Assembly: GCF_910594005.1 (NCBI RefSeq)
Contig: NC_057819.1
Span: 125,089,669 to 125,153,668 of the forward strand
Length of the DNA stretch: 64,000 nt
Source of the DNA: Cervus elaphus
Lineage: Eukaryota; Chordata; Mammalia; Artiodactyla; Cervidae
Direction of reading: 5' to 3'
Every line of letters starts with the position of its first letter. Within the stretch, counting starts at the first letter, position 1. Position numbers and translations under genes: made by a program. Of the stretch, positions 44,646-55,727 are shown piece after piece. The notes under the pieces were generated by a model. The model saw only the letters and a program-made list of their open reading frames with translations. It made no database searches and was not told the origin of the DNA.

Positions 44646-44921
44646 AGTATTCATTGGAAGCACTGGTGTTGAAGCTGAACCTCCAATACTTTGGCCACCT
44701 GATGCGAAGAGCTGACTCATTTGAAAAGACCCTGATGCCGGGAAAGATTGAAGGCAGGAGGAGAAAGGGACAACAGAGGGTGAGGTGGTTGGATGGCATC
44801 ACCGACTCAATGGACATGAGTTTGAGTAAACTCCAGGAGCTGGTGATGGACAGGGAGGCCTGGCGTGCTGCAGTCCAAGGAGTCGCAAAGAGACGGACAT
44901 GACTGAGCAACTGAACTGAAA
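44646..44921 (+). repeat. BovB LINE 3' end
   Basis: GTATTCATTGGAAGCACTGG, CTGATGCGAAGAGCTGACTC, GGATGGCATCACCGACTCAA and the terminal TGAGCAACTGAACTGAA. It is 5'-truncated and inside CANT1 intron 1. Confidence 0.95.
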
Positions 44922-46073
44922 AGGACATACTGGACTGCTGTGGACCTTTCCCTTCCTTCCTGGTTTCCTTCCACTGTCCACCCTGTCCACATTCAAAATG
45001 GCCTAAAATAGTACAAAGTAATAAGCCTTGGCAAGTCCAAAACAGAAGAATGCCTTGGATCAGGTCATATTTTCCAGAAGCTGAGACACACCGTCTGCAT
45101 TCTTTGAAATGCTGTCTTGCTGTGGCTGTGAAACCCTTGGCGTCTAGTGATGTCAATGGGATGAGCTCTTGACTTTCTAACCAGGAAGTGCCCTTTGGCA
45201 GTGAGCAGAGCGGGAACTCGGAGGCCAGCCTGCCGTCTGGACGGGGCTCTCTAGGAGCGAGGCGGGGCCGGGAAAGCAATTGCTCCCCAGGGAGGACAGT
45301 GGCTGCCCCCAGGGCGGCAGGGAGCAGGGAGGGGCCTCCTATCGCCACGCTGTGCTTCCTGCCTCCCAGATCCTGAAGGGGGCTGGGGGGCGGGTAGCCT
45401 TGGCAGCTGTCGTCGAACCTGTTTGCCCTGCCACCTGTCACACCCCTGTCCTGAAGGAATCTGCAGAAAAAGGCTCCTGGCGGTGTCGGGTGTCACCACC
45501 CACTTTCGTCTAAGCCTTGGTAGAGTCTGGTGATGAAAGGCCTGTGGAAGTAGGGTTATCAGAGCCTGTCCTCCTCCTTGACCATAACCAGACCCCGGAG
45601 GGGTTGCTGCTCCTGGGGTGGGGAGGCAGCATCCCCCTGGGTGTACAGCAAGAGGTTGGTGCCGCCTCCTTTGGATCTGGAGTCCATTGGCCAGTGGATA
45701 GTCACCAGCACCACACCTGGCTGTTGCCGGCCTGTCTTCTAAGGAAGTGCTGGTTCGACAGAAAGCAGAAAAGCATGAGTGTCAACGAGCCATTCTTGAC
45801 ACCCGCCCCAAAGAGAGGGGACCCAGAAGGAAATTAGGACTCGAAACTCCTGGGTGGTTGTTGCCCCTTGACACCCGGGGACGTCTTTCCAGAGGTGTTG
45901 CAGTGGGACTGGCACAGGAGCAAGGAAGCCACGAGGGGTGTGGTCCCCTGAGGTTTCTGAACAAGAGCGAATGCAGGCATGCCCCCTGAACAGGTGAGCC
46001 TGGCCGGCCAAAGAGCTTGTGACTTTGAGTGCAGCAACTTGATTCCAATTTCCTGGTTATATAAAATCAGCCT

Positions 46074-46218
46074 GGGACCTCCCTTGTGGTCCAGTGACTA
46101 AGGCCACGCGCTCCCAATGCAGGGGGCTCGGAGTCAATCCCTGATCCGGGAGCTAGCTCCCACGTGCTGCAACTAAGACCCAGTGCAGTCAAATGAATAA
46201 AAATAACTTTTTAAAAAA
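46074..46218 (+). repeat. CHR-type SINE
   Basis: Head GGACCTCCCTTGTGGTCCAG, internal CAATCCCTGATCCGGGAGCT and tail ATGAATAAAAATAAC. Confidence 0.88.
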
Positions 46219-46226
46219 ATCGACCC

Positions 46227-46425
46227 ATTACCATAGCAGGTAAAGAATCCACCTACGATGCAGGAGAGGAGATGTGGGTTTGATTCCTGGGTCAGGAAGA
46301 TCCCCCGGAGAAGGAAATGGCAACCCACTCCAGTATTCTTTCCTGGAGAATCCCATGGACAGAGGAGCCTGGAGGGCTACAGTCCTTGGGGCCGCAAGAG
46401 TCAGACACGACTGAGCGTGAGCTGC
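46227..46425 (+). repeat. Bov-tA SINE, 5'-truncated
   Basis: Starts inside the head (ATAGCAGGTAAAGAATCCACC) right after the CHR copy and runs to GACACGACTGAGCGTGAGC. Confidence 0.92.
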
Positions 46426-48009
46426 ACATGGTGGGGTTGACAGACGTCTTGTCACAGTAGGAGCAGACGTTTAACCTGCCTGGTGTTAGGAGGTGCGTGG
46501 GCAGGGGGCAGGCCCTTCTGGGAGTGGCTTTGTCTATTCTACCTCTCACCTGCGCTGGCTTGTCTCTTGGTTTTCGTGGATGGCAGGGTTTTGTTTTTGT
46601 TCCGTTTTTTGTTTTTGTTTTTAATGAAAATGCAAGGTCTCAGAGCCAGACCTCCAGCAACAAGAGACTTCAGGCAGCTCACCATCAGTTTTAGATGATA
46701 AGCCGGCGGGTCATGGCACGGCACAAAAACGAGTCTGATCGGAAACTTTCTTTTTCTACAAAATAAAAATAATCCCTTGGGATGCCAAAGGAGGGATGGA
46801 CACCAAGGTTGGGCTTTGATCCAGTGGTGAAGCTGAAGGGGTTTTCTGGAAGGCAGCCCGAGTTCTCCGGTCACTGAAAGCAATCGAATGAGTGTTTATT
46901 TAACAAAACGTGATCGGAGCCCAGGCCTCCTTTGGTCTTGGGAGCCAACCTGACTGAGCAGAACCCCTGGGCTCCTGGGGCTCAGACAGTGGGGAGGCTG
47001 AGACCAGGTTGCACCTGGAGAAATGGCAGAGCCCCGGCCCTGCAGGTGGCATCAGGTGCGTTGGTTTCTAGGCCTGGCCTCACGCATGTTACCACAAACT
47101 TCTTGGCTGAAAACAGCACATGTGCCCTTAATGTTCCAGAGGCCAGAAGCCAGGTGTCATTTCACTGGGCTGAAATGGTGTGGGCAGGGCCGCGCTCCTG
47201 CCAAAGGCACCAGGGGACAGTGCGTCCTCGCCTCTTCCAGCTCCTCGGGGTCCCGTGCATTTCTCGGCCGTGGTCATGTGGTCTCCTCCTCAGCCATCAC
47301 ATCCCCTGCCGCCTCCCTCCTGTGAGGACACGATCACACTTAGGGCGCACCTGGGTAATCTCGCCATCCCAAGGCCCTTGACTTGCTCTCATCTGCACAG
47401 TCCCTGTTGCCATAGAAAGGGACAGTCCCAGGTCCTGGGATCTGGCCAGGCTGCCTTTGTGACCAATGTCAGCCCCTCACAGGAGGGAGGCTTACTGGAG
47501 GCGAGGCACGTCACATAGACGCAGGGCAGGAGGGGGACAGGACAGCTAGGAACTGCTAGGTGGGTCTATGTGGCCCGCTGGAGAAAGCATCCTGTGCAAG
47601 TGTTTGGCACACAGATCGTGGGGTCACAGACAATGCGGTGCTGACCGTGGGGAGCGTGTGTGAGGATGCGAGGCTTCGCCTGCAGGCTGAGGAGCTTGTC
47701 CTTTGCCAGGGGCTGGTAAAGATTCACTTTTCAGGAAAGTCTCTGTCAGCTGTGTGGAGGATGGATTGGGAGGGTCTGTTTCTCTCGGGGAGCAGAGCGT
47801 GGGTATTCTCAGCTTTGCGGGCCGTCCAGTGCCTGCCTCTGGCCGTGCCCGGCGCTCACAGGAGTGGACCGGCCCCTGCACCAGCTTCGCCCACAGAGCT
47901 GGGCCCCCCAGGCCCGAGCACAGGCGCTTGTAATGTGAGGAGGGAAGCGCTGGACGGCAGCGGGTGGTCAGGGCCAAGTCCCACAGCGTCTGACCTGGCG
48001 GCTGCGGCC

Positions 48010-48130
48010 CTGGGTCACGTGCACAGTTTACCTGTGGGGAGATGGAGACCCGGAGGAGCGAGGTCACTTGTTTGAGGTCACGCGGCTGGTAACGGGCAGA
48101 GCTCAGGTTGGCCCCAGAGGTCTTGGTCAT
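48010..48130 (-). repeat. MIR SINE (antisense)
   Basis: GGGGAGATGGAGACCCGGAG, GGTCACTTGTTTGAGGTCAC and CGGCTGGTAACGGGCAGAGC resemble the reverse complement of the MIR core. Confidence 0.7.
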
Positions 48131-50763
48131 CAGGAGGCCACGGTGAGACAAGAGCAGGGCAGAGGCTGTGTCGGGGCGGTGGGGGGGCGGCGTGCGGTGC
48201 GGAATCGGGAGCTGGGGTGCGGACAGGTGAGGGGGCCTGGCACCTGCCAGGATGTGAGGGTATGAGCGATTTGGCTGCTGCCCAGGCTGGCGCCTGAGGG
48301 CTGGGAGCGCCCCTGGCCAGGAGTGCCTTCCTGCCGGGAACCTGCTGCAGGCGCGGGAGGCTCAGCAGCTGGGCTCCTGGCCTGGATTCCAGGGAGACAT
48401 TCGGGCTGGGAGGGTGTGCGTTCAGAAGGAGAAGTGGTGGTGAGGAAGGAGCCCGCCTTGGGGGCCGAGAAGAGAGACAGGGAGGAAGACCGCAAGCAGG
48501 TCACCACTGGCGTCCCCGTTGCTGCTGGCAGGACTCCCTGTGGGCTGGGGTCTCAGGCTGGACCCCAGGAGCAGGCCTGTCTGTGGGTGGGGCGTCTCTG
48601 GGGCCAGGGGTGGACCCTAGCTTGGACGGGAGAGTGAGCACTCCTCCAGGATGGGGAGGGTGGGCTCTGCATTCATTCATAGAGGCACGGTGTCACCCTT
48701 TCACGTACTGCTTGCTACTAGTGTACCTGAGGGTGTACCCCGGAGCTGGAACAGTGACTCGGATGGGAGATTTGGACAAGTACAGACTGAGAAGGAACCA
48801 GTAGAGCAGGCGTGGCTGACCTGACCCGGAGCAAGCAGGACATCCTCCCCCGGACCGGGGCCGGGGGGCTGGGCGGGCTCCACTGGGCCCTAGCTGCTGG
48901 TGGCATCCTCAGAGTCTGCTGGGAGTGAGTGAGGGGGGGACACCGGGACAGCGACCCAGGGATGAAGAGTCCACCAGGGGCCGTGAAGACACACATCACC
49001 GTGGAGACACGTCTATGCTGGCAGGCACTCTGCCCACTGCACCCGCAGCCCTGTGACAGCAGGCAGCTCGACCGGCCGGCCAGCTCCAGGGCCGGGGGTT
49101 TGCGTGTACCTAAGGTGGGGCCCAGGGGCAAGGAGCCTCAGCTGCTCAAGAAGTGGGTATCCTTCTCATTCCTTCGGCGCGGTGTGCTGTGGGGTAGAGG
49201 GTGGGCAGGGAGGCCCTTCTGAGGAGTGCGAGCAAGACCGTCAGGAGCCAGGGCAGCCCTGTCTAGAGGACTCAGGGTAGAAGGGTGGTCGGTCAGCAGG
49301 CAGAGGAGCTAGCTTGCCGGGGACGGGTCGTGGTTGGCAGGGATTGTGTACTTAGTGAGGGTTTGCTCCCAAAGCAGGGAATGACACGGCCAGAGGGACT
49401 GGCTCGAATGGCAGGTGTCGGTGGCCACGGGGCACCAGTGGGTGTCAGGGTGGGGCGTGGCAGCAGGAGGGTGCCTGCGTGGTTCCTGTGAGAAGGGGCC
49501 GTGGGAGCCGATGTAGAGGAGGCAGGCGGCCGGGTCGCTGGGGCTGACGGGGCAGACGCTGCAGACAGGGGGATTGGGGCCACACCTGGGCTTTTCAAGG
49601 TGGCAGTGGCTGGTAACTTTCGGTTGAAGTGTATTCACAGAGAAGGTTTTGTCTCCCAGGGTTTCGATAGAAGTTTTGACCAGGGCAGCTGCGACGATGG
49701 CCATCCGCCATCGCTGCCTCGATTCCTGGGGGAAGAATTGCAGGCGAATGTGTGTCAGAAGTCCAGGCAGAATTTTGACCAGGAGGTGAGATGCGGGAAC
49801 GGAGAGCTCAGTGCCAGCAGTAGGCCGGACGTGGACAGTGGGCAGCTTTGGCCTGGCCGTGCTTGTGAAGCCGTGTTTGGCGAGACCAGAGGAGGGGCCA
49901 GGACTCCTGCTTACCCTGTGAGGTCCCCAGCGACCAGCTTGCGTCTCCGTGGCAAATTGGGGGACTGATTCCTGGAGGCAGAGGGAGCCCTCTCCCAGGA
50001 GGGGAGTCGGGGGCTCATGCCCAGGGGAGGAGAAGAGGACTCTGAGGCCATTCCGCGGGGCCCCGCATGTCTTACCTGCTCCTTAGAAGTCCCTTTTCTG
50101 TACTTGACACTGTGGCCAAAACCTAAGAATCTGTCCAATAAACAAGGGGATGAGAGGCCTGTTTCCCGTGTGGGCCTGTTGCCTTGATTTTCCGTCTCAG
50201 AAGCCAGACCACATGGTCTGCATTGTGGGGGGGTGGTTCACAGAAGTGCCAAGGCCCCGTGTGAGTCCCCACGCCCCTCCCAGCTGCCACCTGGCGGATC
50301 GAGGAGCATCTACACACAGGGTCAACCGTTAGTTGTTTTGGGGCCAAGGCAGATATCCTCCGTGGCCCAAGGGACGTTTCTCAGGCTGAGACATGCCAAG
50401 TTACAGCTGAAGGTCGAGACTGAGAGCGGTCTTGTGTTCTACGGGCCGGTGTTCTGCTGCTTCTGCCCCTGTTGCTGCCGTGACCTGTGAGCTGCCGTGA
50501 TCTGTGCTGGGGACGAGAGCCACTGTTCCTGGCCGCCACCACCAGCCCCGGAGCTCGGCCTCCAGCTGCACCCGGGGACCAGGCCAGGCTGAGCCACGCT
50601 GTCCTTGGAGCTGATGGGCTGACAGGCAGGGCTCCAGGGATGAGGACGCATCAGCCTCTGGACCCTCAGCCTTTTGCATTACAGAAAGGCTCCAGGGGAC
50701 GGATGTTGCCAAAACCTGCACTGTTTCTGTCTGGCTTGATTGTGTTCCATACTTGATTTGAAT

Positions 50764-50974
50764 GGGTTTCCCCGATGGCTCAGAGTGTAAAGGATCTCTC
50801 TGCAATTCAGGAGACACAGGAAGTTCAGGTTCAATCCCTGGGTCGGGAATATCACCTGGAGGAGGAAAGGGTGTCCCAGTCCAGTATTCTTGCCTGAAAA
50901 GTCCCATGGACAGAGGAGCCCAACAGGCTCCACGGGGTCACAGAAAGTCAGACATGACTGAGCAGCTAAGCACA
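50764..50974 (+). repeat. Bov-tA SINE with unusually long flanking direct repeats
   Basis: GGGTTTCCCCGATGGCTCAG to CATGACTGAGCAGCTAAGC. The flanks 50718-50763 and 50975-51018 are alignable over about 45 bases. See the findings. Confidence 0.92.
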
Positions 50975-51613
50975 GCACGTTTCTGTTAGGCTGATTGTGT
51001 TTTATGCTTTATTTGAATATCACAGGAACGTAACCCAGGAGGAAGTAAAAACTCCCTCACTGAGCATGCGTCTGTTCTGTGCACTGTTCCAGTAGCTGGG
51101 GGCACAAATTAATAAACCGTAACATGAGGTCCGGTGGGGACAGGTGCCAAGGGAGGGGCTGGAGGCCGCCAGTGGGAGCAGAGCCATCAGAGGGCTTCCT
51201 GGCTTAGGTGACCTTTGCTTAAAGTGTGGACCTGTACTGTCTCTGATAGTTTGTCCTGCCCAACGCCCTCCCCCTCACAGCTCCTCCCCACCTCCCCGCC
51301 TGCCACGTGCCCTCTTTCCCAAGATTGCAAAGCACCAGCTTACGCAGAACTTTCTCTCACTGAGCTTTCTGTCTTGCCAGCTGGGACAGAGGACATGGAA
51401 TGATTTTGCTTTGGAAAGACTTTTCTTCCTGCTGAATAAGAGTAAACAAAGATACTGCTAGAGTCAGGGTTTACTTAAGCCAAGGGAGCAGTCACGGCAG
51501 AGTCGTGGTCACGCCGGTCACCCTGGACGAGGCTGCCTTGGGCCATGCGCCCGCTCGTACGTGGGGCGCTGTGCCCAGCAGGTCGTGACCGCTCTCCTCT
51601 GCCCTGCGCTGCA

Positions 51614-52267
51614 GGTCCCGCCCGCCCTTCAGTCTGATGCCCGTCCAGCTCTCCAGCCCCCCGGAATGGAATGAGTCTATGCACTCTCTCCGGATCAGCG
51701 TGGGGGGCCTTCCCGTGCTGGCGTCCATGACCAAGGCCACGGACCCCCGCTTCCGCCCCCGCTGGAGGGTGATCCTGCCGTCCTTCGTGGGCGCCGCCGT
51801 CCTCTGGCTGCTCTACGCCCACCGCCCTCCTCCTGGCCGGCCCCCCCTGCCCAACGCCCACAACTGGAAGCTCGGCCAGCTGCCTGCTGCCCGGTACAAT
51901 GACACCTACCCACTGTCTGTCCCCCAGAGGACGCCGGGCGGGACGCGATACCGGATCGCTGTTATCGCCGACCTGGACACAAAGTCCAGGGCCCCGGAGG
52001 AGAACACCTGGGTCAGTTACCTGAAGAAGGGTCACCTGACCCTGTCAGACAGCGGGGACCGGGTGGCCGTGGAGTGGGACCAAGGCCATGAGGTCTTGGA
52101 GTCCCACCTGGCAGAAAAGGGGCGGGGCATGGAGCTGTCGGATCTGATCGTCTTCAACGGGAAGCTCTACTCCGTGGACGACCGGACGGGCGTGGTCTAC
52201 CAGATCGACGGCTCCAGGGCCGTGCCCTGGGTCATCCTGTCAGATGGTGACGGCACCGTGGGGAAAG
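51614..52267 (+). CDS. CANT1: CANT1 first coding exon
   Basis: The acceptor is TGCGCTGCAG (ends 51613), with 23 nt of 5' UTR before the ATG at 51637. The exon encodes residues 1-210, covering the signal anchor and the first part of the apyrase domain. The donor is GGGGAAAG/GTAGGT (GT at 52268). Confidence 0.95.
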
Positions 52268-55200
52268 GTAGGTCGGCCGTCTGTCCCCGGGCTCGCTGCG
52301 GTGCTGGAGGACAGGCCATCCGGCTGGTCCTCAACCTGTGCGCAGTGAAGCAGTCACAGGTCCAGAGGGAGGGGACATCGGGGAGATCTCGTCTCCCCCA
52401 CCTCTGACCTGCGGCCCCCACAGCCTGAGCAGAGTCTTGGAGACCTGGACTCTGCCGCGTCCAGGAGTATGAGCTTCTGCTGGGGGCTGGCGGGGAAGCG
52501 GGGCCTCTCCCAGAGGAGCGCTGGGCTCTGACCTGGGGAACAGCCCATTTCTGTGTTCTCAACCGTATCAGTGTCTGGAGTGCATGCTGGGACTGCGCCC
52601 TCCACGTGCCTCAGCTTTAAAGCCGGGGCATCAGGTTTGCTCTTTCTGAACTGAGTCTTTGTTAAAAAGCAGGCTGCTCCTTTCTGAAAACCTAGCAGGG
52701 GGAGGGTCTGAGTGTGAGCAGCTGTGCCCCCAACCCCGACCTGGAGTGGAATCTGACCTCTGGCATCGGCTGTGCCCCACGCCAGCAGGCGGGTAGCAGA
52801 GCTGTGGGAGGGAGCCTGCGTGCCCAGACCTTCACGTGGGGCAGCAGGAGAGTTGACAGCAGCTTTCGTGCGTGTGGCTGGATCTGAACCTGCTGGAAAG
52901 CCAGGCTCCACTGAGGCACCTGGGGTCGAAGGAGGAATCGCATTAACTCACTGGGCCCTGGGCTGGCTGCCAGGCCCCCCTTCCCTCAAAGTGATAAAAA
53001 TCTGTCCCGACTTTGCCCGCGGCTGGGCAGGTTGGCAGGACTCTGTCTCAGCCACCGTTCTATTGAAAACTTCGATTGCCCGCTTCCTGCCTCAGGCCGG
53101 CCGCGCGTGTCCGGCACCATCCAGCAGTTCTGCTTGCCCCTTGGATCTGGAGGATAGCAGGATAGAGGGAGCTCGGGGTTGCCCGGTGGTCGGTCACCTG
53201 GAGGGAACCACAGGAAGTCAGTGGGGCCCCCAGAGCCACCTGCAGAGAAGCTTCCCCGGGCGAGGGTTGTGGCCACAGCTCCTTGGGCCAGCCGGAAGTT
53301 TGCAAAACATTTGGGAACAAGCACAGATGAGAACATGGTGTAGGAACAGGTGAGAATATGCTAGAACAAAGTGCCCACACAGCCTTCAAAACTAGGCTCA
53401 TGGTAAGTAAATCCATCTAAGAAAATAAACACACTGATTGGCGTGGCTATTGTGAGCATCTGTGCTGAGCCCCACTCAGCTCTGGCCGCTGGCACATAAA
53501 TCCCTCGGGGGTGTGGCTGTGTGATCTGCACTTTCTGCACTTTCCCAGGGTCGGGCGTAGTCTGAGGTGGGGCTGACACGACAGCTGGAGAAACGGGGAG
53601 GTCGGGGTCTGCAGACGCTGAGTGGAGGGTCACTTTTCTGGCCAGGGGGAGGACTAGGCCGCTCCACTGGCGGGTTCACATGAGTTACAGCAGGGTTCCT
53701 GGGGTGAGTTTGGGAGGAAGATGCTGGAGGGCAGGGAGAGAGGAGACAGAAGGCAGAGGTGGTGCCCGTCTGCCCCACGTGAATGCCATGGTGTCTGCTC
53801 TGAGGAGAGGGGCCCAACCGACCACCCTCGGGTGGAGCTGCAAGCCAGCTGGTCCATCCCCTGTTCTCTTGTCATCGCCCCAAGTTGAGTCCAACATGAG
53901 TGACCTCTGCCACCTAAAGCTGCCAGGCCCAGAGGGCTCTCTGCTCTGGCCTGACGACCCACAGGCCAGGCCAGCAGAGGGCTGGCCCATGCCTCAGCCC
54001 CGCCCCTGTCTCCCTGTCCCCAGGCTTCAAAGCCGAGTGGCTGGCCGTGAAGGACGAGCATCTGTATGTGGGCGGCCTGGGCAAGGAGTGGACCACCGCC
54101 ACAGGGGAGGTGCTGAATGAGAACCCGGAGTGGGTGAAAGTGGTGGGCTGCAGAGGCAGCGTGGACCACGAGAACTGGGTGTCCAGCTACAACGCCCTGC
54201 GGGCCGCTGCTGGGATCCGGCCGCCAGGTGAGAGCCAGGCCCATGGATGGGTACTGCGAGCTTGCCTGTTAGACCATTCGACTGTCTCTGACGGTTGCTC
54301 CCACCAGGCCTCTAGGTTCTGGGGCCAGTGAGCCATTTTTGCTTTCACCCAGGCTCACTCGGCAGGCTCAGACAGTAGCCCCGTCCGCAGTGTCCTCCTG
54401 GGGGCCGCCCCGAGGCCGGGCCTCGCCCCTGACCTGGTGGTGGGAGCAGGTACACACTTTGCTTCTTTGCCCTCATTTCTGGAAGTTATGGTTTGTGGTA
54501 GGGAGGGGCGGTACTTGGAGCGGGCTTGGACACGTGACTGAGGTCACAGCTTCACCTCCTGATAGGCGGGCTTCCCATCCTTTTCGGCTTGCAAGGCAGC
54601 CTCTCGTGCCCACCCTGATCCGCCTTCTCAGATCAGACCTGGTGTTACTTGTGCTACTTGCAGAAGCTCTCTCCTCTGCGCCCTGAGAGGAGCACCAAGG
54701 AGGTGAAATACAGACAGACCTTGTGGGCATGGCTACTCAGCAGTGCTGGGGGAGCCGGCAGGGGAGGGCGGCCAGAGAGGCGGCCCAGCAGAGGCTCGTG
54801 CGGCCCCGTGGGCTCTGTCCTGCTGGGTTCAGCCACTCTGGACAGATAGACAGCTAAAGAAAAGACGGACAGCAGTGCTGCTCGGGCTCCGGGCCGCTCA
54901 TGGGTCTGCATGCGGGGCAAGGCCGCCCTGGGCCCGGGTCAGGCGGGCTGTGACCAGTCTGTGTGTCCCCAGGCTACCTCATCCACGAGTCTGCCTGCTG
55001 GAGCGACACACTGCAGCGCTGGTTCTTCCTGCCGCGCCGCGCCAGCCACGAGCGCTACAGCGAGAAGGACGACGAGCGTCGGGGCACCAACCTGCTGCTG
55101 AGCGCCGCCCAGGACTTTGGGGACATCACCGTCCAGCACGTGGGAGCGGTGGTCCCCACCCACGGCTTCTCCTCCTTCAAGTTCATCCCCAACACCGACG

Positions 55201-55343
55201 ACCAGATCATCGTGGCCCTCAAGTCCGAGGAAGACGGCGGCCAGATCGCCACCTACATCATGGCCTTCACGCTGGACGGACGCTTCCTCCTGCCCGAGAC
55301 CAAGATCGGGAGTGTGAAGTATGAGGGCATAGAGTTCATTTGA
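51637..55343 (+). CDS. CANT1: CANT1, calcium-activated nucleotidase 1, complete CDS in three exons
   Basis: The CDS joins 51637-52267, 54024-54227 and 54973-55343. GT-AG introns and phases agree (631, 204 and 371 nt), giving 401 residues, the same length as the human protein as I recall it. Seen: a short N-terminal cytoplasmic part; a signal-anchor segment about 45-60 (VILPSFVGAAVLWLLY); a lumenal sequon NDT at 88-90; and the apyrase domain from about 100 to 401, with YRIAVIADLD (105-114), LIVFNGKLYSVDDRTG (170-185), PWVILSDGDG (197-206), SDTLQRWFFLPRR (289-301) and the C-terminus KIGSVKYEGIEFI. The family folds as a five-bladed propeller around a calcium site and hydrolyses UDP, GDP and related nucleotides in the ER/Golgi. 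This supports glycosaminoglycan synthesis; human loss causes Desbuquois dysplasia. Arg300, altered in that disease, is present. The start context is weak (C at -3). Identity is near certain. Confidence 0.97.
52268..54023 (+). other. CANT1: CANT1 intron between coding exons 1 and 2
   Basis: A 1756-bp GT-AG intron with no named repeat, unusual for this window. Overlapping open frames on both strands show no domain. Confidence 0.9.
54024..54227 (+). CDS. CANT1: CANT1 second coding exon
   Basis: A 204-nt exon from CTGTCCCCAG/GCTTCAAAG to GGCCGCCAG/GTGAGA. It encodes FKAEWLAVKDEHLYVGGLG through AAAGIRPP. It includes Cys253, where the human protein has Tyr as I recall it. Confidence 0.96.
54228..54972 (+). 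other. CANT1: CANT1 intron between coding exons 2 and 3
   Basis: A 745-bp GT-AG intron (acceptor GTGTCCCCAG). It contains no named repeat and no recognisable alternative exon. Confidence 0.9.
54973..55343 (+). CDS. CANT1: CANT1 last coding exon
   Basis: Encodes GYLIHESACWSDTLQRW through VKYEGIEFI, then TGA at 55341-55343. It contains Arg300 and the ERYSEKDDER and HGFSSFKFIPNTDD motifs of the apyrase domain. Confidence 0.97.
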
Positions 55344-55721
55344 ACTGAGAAAAGTCAAGATGACGAGCAAGGCCGAGGGGTGGACAGTTTTAAGCTACGT
55401 CAGGACTCAAGTTTTATAAAAAACCCAAGGACTGCACTTTCATGTGATTAGTTTATCTTTTTATCTTTTTTTTTCTTTTTGAACTCTTGAGGTGTGTGCC
55501 TGGTTTAGAAATTTCCAGAATTGGGAGCTCAGTCCCAGCCTGAGATGTGGCTTCTCAGAGGGGAACGGAAGTGGCGGGGTGGTGGGGTATCCCAGAACTA
55601 CAGGCTGGACATTTCCCTGCGCTGCCGCCTGGTGGTTGAAGCTAGTCATTGCAGGCATCTTGATTCAGCCCTTTCTTCCATCTGACCTCCTTTTCTTTTT
55701 TCTCCATTTCTACTTCTGTTC

Positions 55722-55727
55722 AATAAA
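55722..55727 (+). terminator. CANT1: CANT1 proximal polyadenylation signal candidate
   Basis: AATAAA in the context TTCAATAAATATTTCTTG, 379 bases past the stop. It lies in an ancient-repeat-like segment and may be weak or fortuitous. Confidence 0.45.

Larger units (their letters stand above)
40915..51613 (+). other. CANT1: CANT1 first intron (5' UTR intron)
   Basis: From donor GTGAGT at 40915 to acceptor GCGCTGCAG at 51613. It holds a 25-bp minisatellite, MLT1 LTR, BovB, CHR, MIR and Bov-tA elements listed separately. The stretches 41420-43800, 44925-46070, 46430-48005, 48135-50715 and 51020-51600 show nothing I can name. Confidence 0.6.

Noticed and set aside
44644..45441. 265-codon minus-strand open frame
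   Set aside because: Its C-terminal third is the reverse complement of a BovB tail, and the rest has no recognisable domain.
49501..49968. Exon-like open frame with a GAG/GTGAGA donor at 49787
   Set aside because: It looks locally coding, but there is no matching acceptor and partner exon and no homology I recognise. It lies inside the CANT1 5' intron. Kept only as a curiosity.
51475..52035. 186-codon minus-strand open frame
   Set aside because: Antisense shadow of the CANT1 first coding exon.
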